From Megaustenia siamemsis (Eukaryota; Mollusca; Gastropoda; Stylommatophora; Ariophantidae): a stretch of DNA of 64,000 nucleotides. The notes beneath the pieces were generated by a model, which did not search any database, was not told where the DNA came from, and was given only the letters and a program-made list of their open reading frames with translations. Positions 1 through 10,500 of the stretch are shown piece after piece (the first letter of the stretch is position 1; each line of letters begins with the position of its first letter). The position numbers and the translations under genes were made by a program. The stretch spans positions 93,118,845-93,182,844 of the forward strand of contig JAVIAB010000124.1 of the NCBI GenBank assembly GCA_032433765.1. Reading direction: 5' to 3'.

Positions 1-218
1 ATAATGAGAAGAGAACAGCTGGAATATATTATAACAACTGGGAAAATCGAGAGACGAAGAGAAGCAGGGAAGCCAAGAGAAAAGATACCAGACACTTTTA
101 GAGAATGGCTTGACAGAAGGTCAACAGCAGAAATGATAAATTACTGTCATGATTGAAAGTTGTGGAGAGACATAATCACTTACGCCAGCAGGCTTGGTAC
201 TTGATGATGATGATTATG
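1..218 (+). mobile_element. Non-LTR retrotransposon 3' end (RT C-terminus), partial
   Basis: From position 4 the frame reads like the extreme C-terminus of a LINE endonuclease/reverse transcriptase: an MRREQLEYIITTGKIE stretch, a basic patch, REWLDRRS, then KLWRDIITYASRLGT and a stop at 202-204. The stop runs straight into a (TGA)n-type tail, as in many such elements. A TGA at 154-156 interrupts the frame, so this is a dead copy. The window edge cuts its 5' part. Similar ends occur at 3128-3250 (+) and 4275-4450 (-), giving three members of one family within 4.5 kb. The clade (RTE-like or CR1-like) cannot be settled from this tail alone. Confidence 0.7.
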
Positions 219-428
219 TCCAAATAGTCTTTGCTCAGACTTATTGTATGCAACTGTATCTCTTGACCCCAATGTTAAAAAAAAAGATAAACAAAACATG
301 TTTATTGTGGACTTTATGATACAAGCTAGAAGAGTGCACATAAAGAATACTGAACTAATTATTATCATAAAATATAGATAGCTTCTTCATCAATGCACAA
401 ACTATAACCACAACCACATTTAGTTTTA

Positions 429-593
429 CTAAGGCCCGCGAGATAAAAGGAAAATTCCGGAATCAGCCAAATTTTTGTGACGTCTTCAGCTATTGCGAGC
501 TGCAAACATTCATTTTACACCCAAACCGTTCTTGCTTCCAAAGCTAAAAACGTCACAAATATTGGGTGATTTTTTTCTGCTCGCGGGCCTTAG
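429..593. mobile_element. Fold-back MITE-like element, 165 bp
   Basis: CTAAGGCCCGCGAG at 429-442 is matched exactly in inverse by CTCGCGGGCCTTAG at 580-593. The inversion continues imperfectly inward: a TTTGTGACGT block near the left arm has its inverse near the right arm, followed by AGCT on both sides. The whole could fold into a long hairpin. There is no coding capacity. Size and long terminal inverted repeats fit a non-autonomous DNA transposon. No clear target-site duplication is visible, so the superfamily is unassigned. Confidence 0.65.
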
Positions 594-730
594 CAAACTA
601 TACATTGTGTGACTGCAAATAATTCTTTTAGTTAATTGTTGCTGTTTAGTGACCATAAATTGCACTGACCTTCGGCATATGATTTTTGGGGTAATGTGGT
701 CAGTATTACACCAGTGCCGCTTTACTTCGC

Positions 731-872
731 CCCCCCCCCCAAAAAAAAAAAAAAAAAAAAAATCCGTGACTTATATAAGGTTGGTCAATCCCGGATACCA
801 TCGATCAGCTTCGAACCCTACCCATATTACTTTGTAGACTAGTTCATTAGCCATTGAGCTATCGCGGCTCCC
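731..872 (-). mobile_element. tRNA-derived SINE fragment
   Basis: Read on the minus strand from 872, the sequence begins GGGAGCCGCGATAGCTCAAT. It carries an A-box-like TAGCTCAATGGC and then a B-box-like GGTTCGAAGCT at 809-819. Spacing and order match an RNA polymerase III internal promoter. The unit ends in a T22 then G11 run (on the + strand C11 at 730-740 and A22 at 741-762), an unusual tail. It lacks a proper acceptor stem, so it is a SINE head rather than a functional tRNA gene. Confidence 0.55.
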
Positions 873-1200
873 AATAATGACCTCTTGCTAACCACCAAAT
901 CATTGGAGTCGTTCTGTGTAATGTGCTGGGCATAGGAAACTGAATGCTGAAAAATATGAAGACGAAGAAAGGTGTTTTGGAATTCATGTGCTTTAAATAA
1001 TTCTTACAATACAATTGTTATATTGTATTATGTAATTAACGTTTTGAAAGTTAATACTACTTCATCATCTTCTTTTTTTATTTTTTGTTCCTGAGCAAAT
1101 TCAATAGTGCAACGATAAATGAACTTATTGCAATAAGTATGTCTCCGGTGATTTTGAAAATCTACTAATTTCACTATATTTCTTTTTTACTGATTTCATT
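873..1200. other. Unassigned AT-rich spacer
   Basis: About 330 bp with no supported gene, repeat or RNA. It is AT-rich with short T-runs near 1070-1087. Confidence 0.5.
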
Positions 1201-2175
1201 CAAAATCTAACCAACTGCTTGGAATTTCACTGTCTGTATACATCATCTAACCAACTGGTTGGAATTTCACTGACTGTATACATCATCTAACCAACTGCTT
1301 GGAATTTCACTGACTGTATACATCATCTAACCAACTGCTTGGAATTTCACTGACTGTATACATCATCTAACCAACTGCTTGGAATTTCACTGACTGTATA
1401 CATCATCTAACCAACTGCTTGGAATTTCACTGACTGTATACATCATCTAACCAACTGCTTGGAATTTCACTGACTGTATACATCATCTAACCAACTGCTT
1501 GGAATTTCACTGACTGTATACATCATCTAACCAACTGCTTGGAATTTCACTGACTGTATACATCATCTAACCAACTGCTTGGAATTTCACTGACTGTATA
1601 CATCATCTAACCAACTGCTTGGAATTTCACTGACTGTATACATCATCTAACCAACTGCTTGGAATTTCACTGACTGTATACATCATCTAACCAACTGCTT
1701 GGAATTTCACTGACTGTATACATCATCTATACAACTGTTTGGAATTTCACTGACTGTATACATCATCTATACAACTGTTTGGAATTTCACTGACTGTATA
1801 CATCATCTATACAACTGTTTGGAATTTCACTGACTGTATACATCATCTATACAACTGTTTGGAATTTCACTGACTGTATACATCATCTATACAAATGTTT
1901 GGAAATTCATTGACTGTATACATCATCTATACAACTGTTTGGAAATTCATTGACTGTATACATCATCTATACAACTGTTTAGAATTTAACTGACTGTATA
2001 GAAGATCTAAACAACTGCTTGGAATTTTACTGACTGTATACATCATCTATACAACTGTTTCGATGTTCAATGACTGTATACAACATCTATACAACTGTTT
2101 CGAAATTCATTGACTGTATACAACATTTATAAAACTGTTTGGAAGTTCACTGACTGTATACCATATCTATACAGA
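1201..2175. repeat. 40-bp minisatellite, about 24 units
   Basis: The unit is CATCATCTAACCAACTGCTT followed by GGAATTTCACTGACTGTATA. Units 1 to 13 (1201-1720) are almost identical. From 1721 the array switches to a second subtype with CTATACAACTGTTT, and units become increasingly diverged toward 2175. The sharp change at 1720/1721 suggests recent expansion of the left half. Further diverged units of the second subtype lie at 3251-3472. Confidence 0.95.
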
Positions 2176-2689
2176 ATTTCCGTTGTAAAGATTGTGGGAT
2201 CTAGGTCACGTTCTCTTGATCGCTGTAGAAAGTGCATTCGGAATCTGATTAATTTCGGTTCTCCGTTGTACTTTTCTGCGTTAAAGTAAAAGTGATGATC
2301 TTCTTATTACATCTGCGCCGCTAATGCGGTGTTGTACGCCGGCAACAGTCCCTTTTTGACAAATCAAGTGTCAAGTGTGACACTTATTGTGACTGCGACC
2401 TTCCAACATCTAGACTTGGTCTGCGCTATACGTCACATTGGTGCTTTTCATGGCCGTTGTTGGAATTCCTTGACGCAAGTTATTTCCATGTTACTTATCA
2501 ATGTAAACTACTTCGTCAGCCGCAGTTTTATCTCTTTACGGAATTTGCACAGTGTTTTGTTCGTCTTAGGCTGCTTTACTAGAGTAATCAGAAATCGAAA
2601 GGGAGCGAAATTGTGTGTACGACTTTTTTGTGTGTGCTACGTCATCATAATGGTTCATCGTATATCCCTAGACTCTAGACCGGCCATAC
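2176..2689. other. Unassigned segment with a short unrecognised reading frame
   Basis: This stretch is visibly less AT-rich than its flanks. It contains an open frame at 2329-2694 (+, 121 codons) with Cys and hydrophobic residues but no recognised domain. I see no splice-site pair, Kozak-supported start or homolog. It could be old transposon sequence, because it abuts dispersed repeat A and separates two parts of the 40-bp minisatellite. Confidence 0.35.
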
Positions 2690-3120
2690 GCTAATCTTAT
2701 GATCGGTTGTTTGATGTGCGACGGGGATAATGTGACGACTAACTGTGTTCGGAATTGGAGTCAACAACGATGGCCTAACATCATCAAGCAATCTACATTT
2801 TTTTAAAAATATGACGATCATCATTTTCAAGAGGACGTGAACTCCCGGTATATGGTGGATAGGCGGCGGGAACAAATGAAGGCTATGCATGAAAAGTGTT
2901 CCTTGTTGCAGTTGCCTCATATTCCAAGTCCAACTTGTTGCAGGGGCTACTGAGTTAAGTGCTCTGTGCACACCGTGAGCTGTGTGTCTCATCCGTTTTG
3001 ATCATGTTTCGATATTCCAATTGCTTTCGATGAATGATGATATCGTATGACAGGGAAGAGTTGGCTGTGTTCACTTTCTGCGCGGTTTCGCCTTATGTCT
3101 TTTGGTGTGTGCTGAGACTG
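2690..3120 (+). repeat. Dispersed repeat A, copy 1 (about 430 bp)
   Basis: This segment aligns by eye, in the same orientation, with 54590-55040. Shared blocks include ACTGAGTTAAGTGCTCTGTG near 2951, GGCTGTGTTCACTTTCTG near 3063 and GCCTTATGTCTTTTGG near 3091. No terminal repeats, tail or coding frame is evident, so its class is unknown. It ends where LINE-like sequence starts near 3128. Confidence 0.75.
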
Positions 3121-3127
3121 CCGCTTA

Positions 3128-3250
3128 AGAGAATGGCTTGGCAGAAGGTCAACAACAGAAATGATAAATAGTTTCCGATATCGAAAGTTATTGAGAGACA
3201 TGATCACCTACGCCAGTAGGCCCGGTACTTGATGATGATGATGATGATTC
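3128..3250 (+). mobile_element. Non-LTR retrotransposon 3' end fragment
   Basis: The frame from 3128 reads REWLGRRSTTEMINS, then KLLRDMITYASRPGT, with the stop at 3230-3232 and a (TGA)n tail. It is the same family as the fragment at 1-218. It keeps an open frame where that copy has a stop. Only the last 34 codons remain. The tail joins directly to leftover 40-bp minisatellite units at 3251. Confidence 0.7.
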
Positions 3251-3472
3251 AACCTCTATACATCTGTTTGGAATGTCACTGATTGTATGCAACATGTATA
3301 CAACTGTCTGGAATGTCACTGATTGTATGTAACATCTATACAACTGTTTGGAAATTCACTAATTGTATTCATTATCTATACAACTGTTTGGAATGTCACT
3401 GATTCTATTCGACATCTATACAATTTTTTTGGAATGTAACTGATTCTATTCAACATCTATACAACTGTTTGG
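3251..3472. repeat. Outlying diverged 40-bp minisatellite units
   Basis: Five to six units of the second subtype (CTATACAACTGTTTGGAAT and variants) recur every 40 bp here. They are separated from the main array by about 1.08 kb of transposon-derived sequence. They are more diverged from one another than the homogenised left half of the main array. Confidence 0.85.
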
Positions 3473-4274
3473 AATTTTGATGGCATGAGTGCATTTTTTA
3501 TCAAATATTTAATTGTCTCATTATGTCCCAGCTATTTTCTTCTGCCCCCCACCCCCTCCCCAAAAAAATAAAAATAAAAACTAAAAGATGATGATTACTG
3601 CTGTTGTTCTTTATTTGGATTTTACTCATTTTCTTGACAAGATACGACCCGTTTAACCAAAGGCGATATTTTCTAGGTTATATTGCACATAATTTGTCTT
3701 TAACAATTTGCAGTGAAAACGACGTTTGTGCAACGGAGACACCCGTCAAGTCAGGTCTATCGCTGAGAGATCCACTGTCCAAGTACTTATAAGTCACAAA
3801 TGTTTACCTGTGATGCTTTGGTTGATTTCCTCGTGTATGTCTTTTAGGCGAGACAAAATACACATCCTTCATCTAATATACATTCAACGTGATTATTAGA
3901 AACTCAGTTAACAAGTTTTAATACTTTTTAGCTTAAACGTTGAATATTGCAATATCTTTGATATTTTTGGTACGACCTTTAGCTTTTAAAATAGTAAACA
4001 TATACAGACAATTGCTTTAAACAATTTCAAGTTTTGCGTCTGGTGTCACAAATTGAAACCACTTCCATAAAATATCAGCTTTAAGAAAGAGTGGAATGTA
4101 TCAGGCTCAGACCATCTTCATCCATAAATGCTGCAAAGTATAATAAAGCAGTAAAAGTAAGTTCATTTTGAAGATGACACCTGTTGGTAGCTTCTAGATA
4201 ACTAGAAACAATTAGTGTTTTTGCAGAAAAATAGACGATTACGCATTTGTACAGCATTCAGCAACAGTGTTGCA
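3473..4274. other. Unassigned AT-rich DNA
   Basis: About 800 bp with no supported gene. It includes a C-rich/A-rich low-complexity patch at 3545-3580. A short open frame at 3604-3792 shows no recognisable domain and is not called. Confidence 0.5.
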
Positions 4275-4450
4275 GCACTAAATCATCATCATCATGTGCC
4301 ATACCGGTTGACGTAGACGATCATGTCCTTCCACAAACTTCTATCTACCCTGCATCATATCAGTCCTGTTCTTGACGGTTTTCCAAACCATGACACCAAG
4401 CTATGAAGTATTTTCTAATTTCGTCGTCCGCGATCTCTCTTTCAATGAAA
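4275..4450 (-). mobile_element. Non-LTR retrotransposon 3' end, reverse orientation
   Basis: On the minus strand the frame reads DRSLWKDMIVYVNRYGT and stops at 4294-4292. An ATCATCATC run on the + strand corresponds to the (TGA)n tail. Upstream residues (KYFIAWCHGLEN) resemble the TFREWLDRRS region of the copy at 1-218, with stops and probable frameshifts. It is the same family as the fragments at 1-218 and 3128-3250 but inverted. Confidence 0.55.
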
Positions 4451-4454
4451 TTTG

Positions 4455-4545
4455 ACAACAGATAAAGTGGTTCGGGTATGTGATAAGACATAAGTAATTA
4501 AATATAATACACCGAGTTACCAACAAACAATACGAAAACATTAAA
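4455..4545 (+). mobile_element. Possible LINE fragment beside the satellite edge
   Basis: In one + frame the sequence reads QIKWFGYVIRHK, a stop, then LNIIHRVTN. This resembles the FLGHVMRxEQLEYIITT region of LINE reverse-transcriptase C-termini. It is very short and broken, lies opposite in orientation to the fragment at 4275-4450, and ends about 90 bp before the 26-bp satellite begins. Confidence 0.35.
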
Positions 4546-7500
4546 ATAAGAAGCTAATCAGTCGGAGGTATAACAGCAGAGATGCCAATAGAAGACAAAT
4601 AAACCACAAACTATATCTCCCCTCGACGCCGAAAGGCAAACGAGGAAGGAAAGAAAGAAAGGCAAAAGAGGAAGGAAAGAAAGAAAGGCAAACGAGGAAG
4701 GAAAGAAAGAAAGGCAAACGATAAAGGAAAGAAAGAAAGGCAAACGAGAAAGGAAAGACAGAAAGGCAAACGAGAAAGGAAAGAAAGAAAAGCAAGCGAG
4801 GGAGGAAAGAAAGAAAGGCAAGCGAGGGAGGAAAGAAAGAAATGCAAACTAGAAAGGAAAGAATGAAAGGCAAACGAGGAAGAAAAGAAAGCAAGGCAAA
4901 CGAGGAAGAAAAGAAAGCAAGGCAAACGAGAAAGAAAAGAAAGAAAAGCAAGCGAGGGAGGAAAGAAAGAAAGGCAAACAAGAAAGGAAAGAAATAAAAG
5001 CAAGCGAGGGAGGAAAGAAAGAAAGGAAAACAAGAAAGGAAAGAAAGAAAAGCAAGCGAGGGAAGAAACAAAAGAAAGGTGAACGAGAAAGGAAAGAAAG
5101 AAAGGCAAACGAGAAAGGAAAGAAAGAAAGGCAAGCGAGGGAGGAAAGAAAGAAAGGCAAACAAGAAAGGAAAGAAAGAAAAGTAAGCGAGGGAGGAAAG
5201 AAAGAAAGGCAAACGAGAAAAAAAAGAAAGAATGGCAAACGAGAAAGGAAAGAAAGAAAGCAAGCGAGGGAGGAAAGAAAGAAAGGCAAACGGGAAAGGA
5301 AAGAAAGAAAGCCAAACGAGGAAGGAAAGAAAGAAAGGCAAACGAGGAAGGAAAGAAAGAAAGGCAAACGAGAAAGGAAAGAAAGAAAGGCAAACGAGGA
5401 AGGAAAGAAAGGCAAACGAGAAAGGAAAGAAAGAAAGGCAAACGAGAAAGGAGAGAAAGAAAGGCAAACGAGGAAGAAAAGAAAGAAAGGCAAACGAGAA
5501 AGGAAAGAAAGGCAAACAAGAAAGGAAAGAAAGAAAAGCAAGCGAGGGAGGAAAGAAAGAAAGGCAAACGAGAAAGGAAAGAAAGAAAGGCAAACGAGAA
5601 AGGAAAGAAAGGCAAACAAGAAAGGAAAGAAAGAAAAGCAAGCGAGGGAAGAAAGAAAGAAAGGCAAACGAGAAAGGAGAGAAAGAAAGGCAAACGAGAA
5701 AGGAAAGAAAGAAAAGCAAGCGAAGGAGGAAAGAAAGAAAGGCAAACGAGAAAGGAAAGAAAGAAAAGCAAACGAGAAAGGAAAGAAAGAAAGGCAAACG
5801 AAGAAGAAAAGAAAGAAAGGAAAACGAGAAAGGAAAGAAAGAAAAGCAAGCGAGAAGGAAAGAAAGAAAGGCAAACGAGGAAGGAAAGAAAGAAAGGCAA
5901 ACGAGAAAGGAAAGAAAGAAAGGCAAACGAGGAAGGAAAGAAAGAAAGGCAAACGAGAAAGGAATGAAAGAAAGGCAAACGAGAAAGGAAAGAAAGAAAG
6001 GCAAACGAGAAAGGAAAGACAGAAAGGCCAACGAGAAAGGAAAGAAAGAAATGCAAGCGAGGGAGGAAAGAAAGAAAGGCAAGCGAGGGAGGTAAGAAAG
6101 AAAGGCAAACTAGAAAGGAAAGAAAGAAAGGCAAACGAGGAAGAAAAGATAGCAAGGCAAACGAGGAAGAAAAGAAAGCAAGGCAAACGAGAAAGGAAAG
6201 AAAGAAAGGCAAGCGAGGGAGGAAAGAAAGAAAGGCAAACTAGAAAGGAAAGAAAGAAAGGCAAACGAGGAAGAAAAGATAGCAAGGCAAACGAGGAAGA
6301 AAAGAAAGCAAGGCAAACGAGAAAGGAAAGAAAGAAAAGCAAGCGAGGGAGGAAAGAAAGAAAGGCAAACAAGAAAGGAAAGAAAGAAAAGAAAGCGAGG
6401 GAGGAAAGAAAGAAAGGAAAACAAGAAAGGAAAGAAAGAAAAGCAAGCGAGGGAGGAAAGAAAGAAAGGCAAACGAGAAAAAAAAGAAAGAAAGGCAAAC
6501 GTGAAAAGAAAGAAAGAAAAGCAAGCGAGGGAAGAAAGAAAGAAAGGTAAACGAGAAAGGAAAGAAAGAAAGGCAAACGAGAAAGGAAAGAAAGAAAGGC
6601 AAGCGAGGGAGGAAAGAAAGAAAGGCAAACAAGAAAGGAAAGAAAGAAAAGTAAGCGAGGGAGGAAAGAAAGAAAGGCAAACGAGAAAAAAAGAAAGAAT
6701 GGCAAACGAGAAAGTAAAGAAAGAAAAGAAAGCGAGGGAGGAAAGAAAGAAAGGCAAACGGGAAAGGAAAGAAAGAAAGGCAAACGAGAAAGGAAAGAAA
6801 GAAAGGCAAGCGAGGGAGGAAAGAAAGAAAGGCAAACGAGAAAGTAAAGAAAGAAAGCCAAACGAGGAAGGAAAGAAAGAAAGGCAAACGAGGAAGGAAA
6901 GAAAGAAAGGCAAACGAGAAAGGAAAGAAAGAAAGGCAAACGAGAAAGGAAAGAAAGAAAGGCAAACGAGGAAGAAAAGAAAGAAAGGCAAACGAGAAAG
7001 GAAAGAAAGGCAAACAAGAAAGGAAAGAAAGAAAAGCAAGCGAGGGAGGAAAGAAAGAAAGGCAAACGAGATAGGAAAGAAAGAAAGGCAAACGAGAAAG
7101 GAAAGAAAGAAAGGCAAACGAGGAAGGAAAGAAAGAAAGGCAAACGAGAAAGGAAAGAAAGGCAAACAAGAAAGGAAAGAAAGAAAAGCAAGCGAGGGAA
7201 GAAAGAAAGAAAGGCAAACGAGAAAGGAAAGAAAGAAAGGCAAACGAGGAAGAAAAGAAAGAAAGGAAAACGAGAAAGGAAAGAAAGAAAAGCAAGCGAG
7301 GGAGGAAAGAAAGAAAGGCAAACGAGACAGGAAAGAAAGAAAGGCAAACGAGAAAGGAAAGAAAGAAAGGCAAACGAGGAAGGAAAGAAAGAAAGGCAAA
7401 CGAGGAAGAAAGGAAAGTAAGGCAAACGAGAAAAGAAATAAAGAAAAGCAAGCGAGGGAGGAAAGAAAGAAAGGCAAACGAGAAAGGAAAGAAAGAAAGG

Positions 7501-10500
7501 CAAACGAGAACGGAAAGAAAGAAAAGCAAGCGAGTGAGGAAAGAAAGAAAGGCAAACGAGGGAGGAAAGAAAGAAAGGCAAACGAAGGAGGAAAGAAAGA
7601 AAGGCAAACGAGGGAGGAAAGAAAGAAAGGCAAACGAGGGAGGAAAGCAAGAAAGAAAGGCAAGCGAGGGAGGAAAGAAAGAAGAGCAAACGAGAAAGGA
7701 AAGAAAGAAAGGCAAACGAGGAAGGTAAGAAAGAAAGGCAAACGAGGGAGGAAAAAAAGAAAGGCAAACGAGGGAGGAAAGAAAGAAAGGCAAACGAGGG
7801 AGGAAAGGAAGAAAGGCAAACGAGAAAGGAAAGAAAGAAAGGCAAACGAGAAAGGAAAGAAAGAAAGGCAAACGAGAAAGGAAAGAAAGAAAAGCAAGCG
7901 AGGGAGGAAAGAAAGAAAGGCAAACGAGAAAGGAAAGATAGAAAGGCAAACGAGAAAGGAAAGAAATAAAGGCAAACGAGGAAGAAAAGAAAGAAAGGCA
8001 AACGAGAAAGGAAAGAAAGAAAAGCAAGCGAGGGAGGAAAGAAAGAAAGGCAAACGAGAAAGGAAAGAAAGAAAGGCAATCGAGAAAGGAAAGAAAGAAA
8101 GGCAAGCGAGGGAGGAAAGAAAGAAAGGCAAACGAGAAAGGAAAGAAAGAAAGGCAAACGAGGAAGGAAAGAAAGAAAGGCAAACGAGGAATGAAAGAAA
8201 GAAAGGCAAACGAGAAAGGAAAGAAAGAAAGGCAAGCGAGGGAGGAAAGAAAGAAAGGCAAACGGGAAAGGAAAGAAAGAAAGGCAAACGAGGAAGGAAA
8301 GAAAGAAAGGCAAACGAGGAAGGAAAGAAAGAAAGGGAAACGAGGAAGGAAAGAAAGAAAGGCATACGAGAAAGGAAAGAAAGAAAGGCAAGCGAGAAAG
8401 GAAAGAAAGAAAGGCAAACGAGGAAGGAAAGAAAGAAAGGCAAACGAGGGAGGAAAGAAAGAAAGGCAAACGAGGAAGGGAAGAAAGAAAGGCAAACGAG
8501 GAAGGAAAGGAAGAAAGGCAAACGAGAAAGGAAAGAAAGAAAGGCAAACGAGAAAGGAAAGAAAGAAAGGCAAACGAGGAAGGAAAGAAAGAAAGGCAAA
8601 CGAGGGAGGAAAGAAAGAAAGGCAAGCGAGAGAGGAAAGAAAGAATGGCAAACGAGAAAGGAAAGAAAGAAATGCAAACGAGAAAGGAAAGAAAGAAAGG
8701 CAAACGAGGAAGGAAAGAAAGAAAGCAAGCGAGGGAGGAAAGAAAGAAAGGCAAGCGAGGGAGGAAAGAAAGAAAGGCAAACTAGAAAGGAAAGAAAGAA
8801 AGGCAAACGTGGAAGAAAAGATAGCAAGGCAAACGAGGAAGAAAAGAAAGCAAGGCAAACGAGAAAGGAAAGAAAGAAAAGCAAGCGAGGGAGGAAAGAA
8901 AGAAAGGCAAACAAGAAAGGAAAGAAAGAAAAGAAAGCGAGGGAGGAAAGAAAGAAAGGAAAACAAGAAAGGAAAGAAAGAAAAGCAAGCGAGGGAGGAA
9001 AGAAAGAAAGGCAAACGAGAAAAAAAAGAAAGAAAGGCAAACGTGAAAAGAAAGAAAGAAAAGCAAGCGAGGGAAGAAAGAAAGAAAGGTAAACGAGAAA
9101 GGAAAGAAAGAAAGGCAAACGAGAAAGGAAAGAAAGAAAGGCAAGCGAGGGAGGAAAGAAAGAAAGGCAAACGAGAAAAAAAAGAAAGAATGGCAAACGA
9201 GAAAGTAAAGAAAGAAAAGAAAGCGAGGGAGGAAAGAAAGAAAGGCAAACGGGAAAGGAAAGAAAGAAAGGCAAACGAGAAAGGAAAGAAAGAAAGGCAA
9301 GCGAGGGAGGAAAGAAAGAAAGGCAAACGAGAAAGTAAAGAAAGAAAGCTAAACGAGGAAGGGAAGAAAGAAAGGCAAACGAGGAAGGAAAGAAAGAAAG
9401 GCAAACGAGAAAGGAAAGAAAGAAAGGCAAACGAGAAAGGAAAGAAAGAAAGGCAAACGAGGAAGAAAAGAAAGAAAGGCAAACGAGAAAGGAAAGAAAG
9501 GCAAACAAGAAAGGAAAGAAAGAAAAGCAAGCGAGGGAGGAAAGAAAGAAAGGCAAACGAGATAGGAAAGAAAGAAAGGCAAACGAGAAAGGAAAGAAAG
9601 AAAGGCAAACGAGAAGGAAAGAAAGAAAGGCAAACGAGAAAGGAAAGAAAGGCAAACAAGAAAGGAAAGAAAGAAAAGCAAGCGAGGGAAGAAAGAAAGA
9701 AAGGCAAACGAGAAAGGAGAGAAGGAAAGGCAAACGAGAAAGGAAAGAAAGAAAAGCAAGCGAAGGAGGAAAGAAAGAAAGGCAAACGAGAAAGGAAAGA
9801 AAGAAAGGCAAACGAGAAAGGAAAGAAAGAAAGGCAAACGAGGAAGAAAAGAAAGAAAGAAAACGAGGAAGGAAAGAAAGAAAAGCAAGCGAGGGAGGAA
9901 AGAAAGAAAGGCAAACGAGATAGGAAAGAAAGAAAGGCAAACGAGAAAGGAAAGAAAGAAAGGCAAACGAGGAAGGAAAGAAAGAAAGGCAAACGAGGAA
10001 GAAAGGAAAGTAAGGCAAACGAGAAAAGAAAGAAAGAAAAGCAAGCGAGGGAGGAAAGAAAGAAAGGCAAACGAGAAAGGAAAGAAAGAAAGGCAAACGA
10101 GAACGGAAAGAAAAAAAGCAAGCGAGTGAGGAAAGAAAGAAAGGCAAACGAGGGAGGAAAGAAAGAAAGGCAAACGAAGGAGGAAAGAAAGAAAGGCAAA
10201 CGAGGGAGGAAAGAAAGAAAGGCAAACGAGGGAGGAAAGCAAGAAAGAAAGGCAAGCGAGGGAGGAAAGAAAGAAGAGCAAACGAGAAAGGAAAGAAAGA
10301 AAGGCAAACGAGGAAGGTAAGAAAGAAAGGCAAACGAGGGAGGAAAAAAAGAAAGGCAAACGAGGGAGGAAAGAAAGAAAGGCAAACGAGGGAGGAAAGG
10401 AAGAAAGGCAAACGAGAAAGGAAAGAAAGAAAGGCAAACGAGAAAGGAAAGAAAGAAAGGCAAACGAGAAAGGAAAGAAAGAAAAGCAAGCGAGGGAGGA

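Noticed and set aside
2329..2694. 121-codon frame as a gene
   Set aside because: No recognised domain, no supported start or splice sites, and it lies among transposon remnants.
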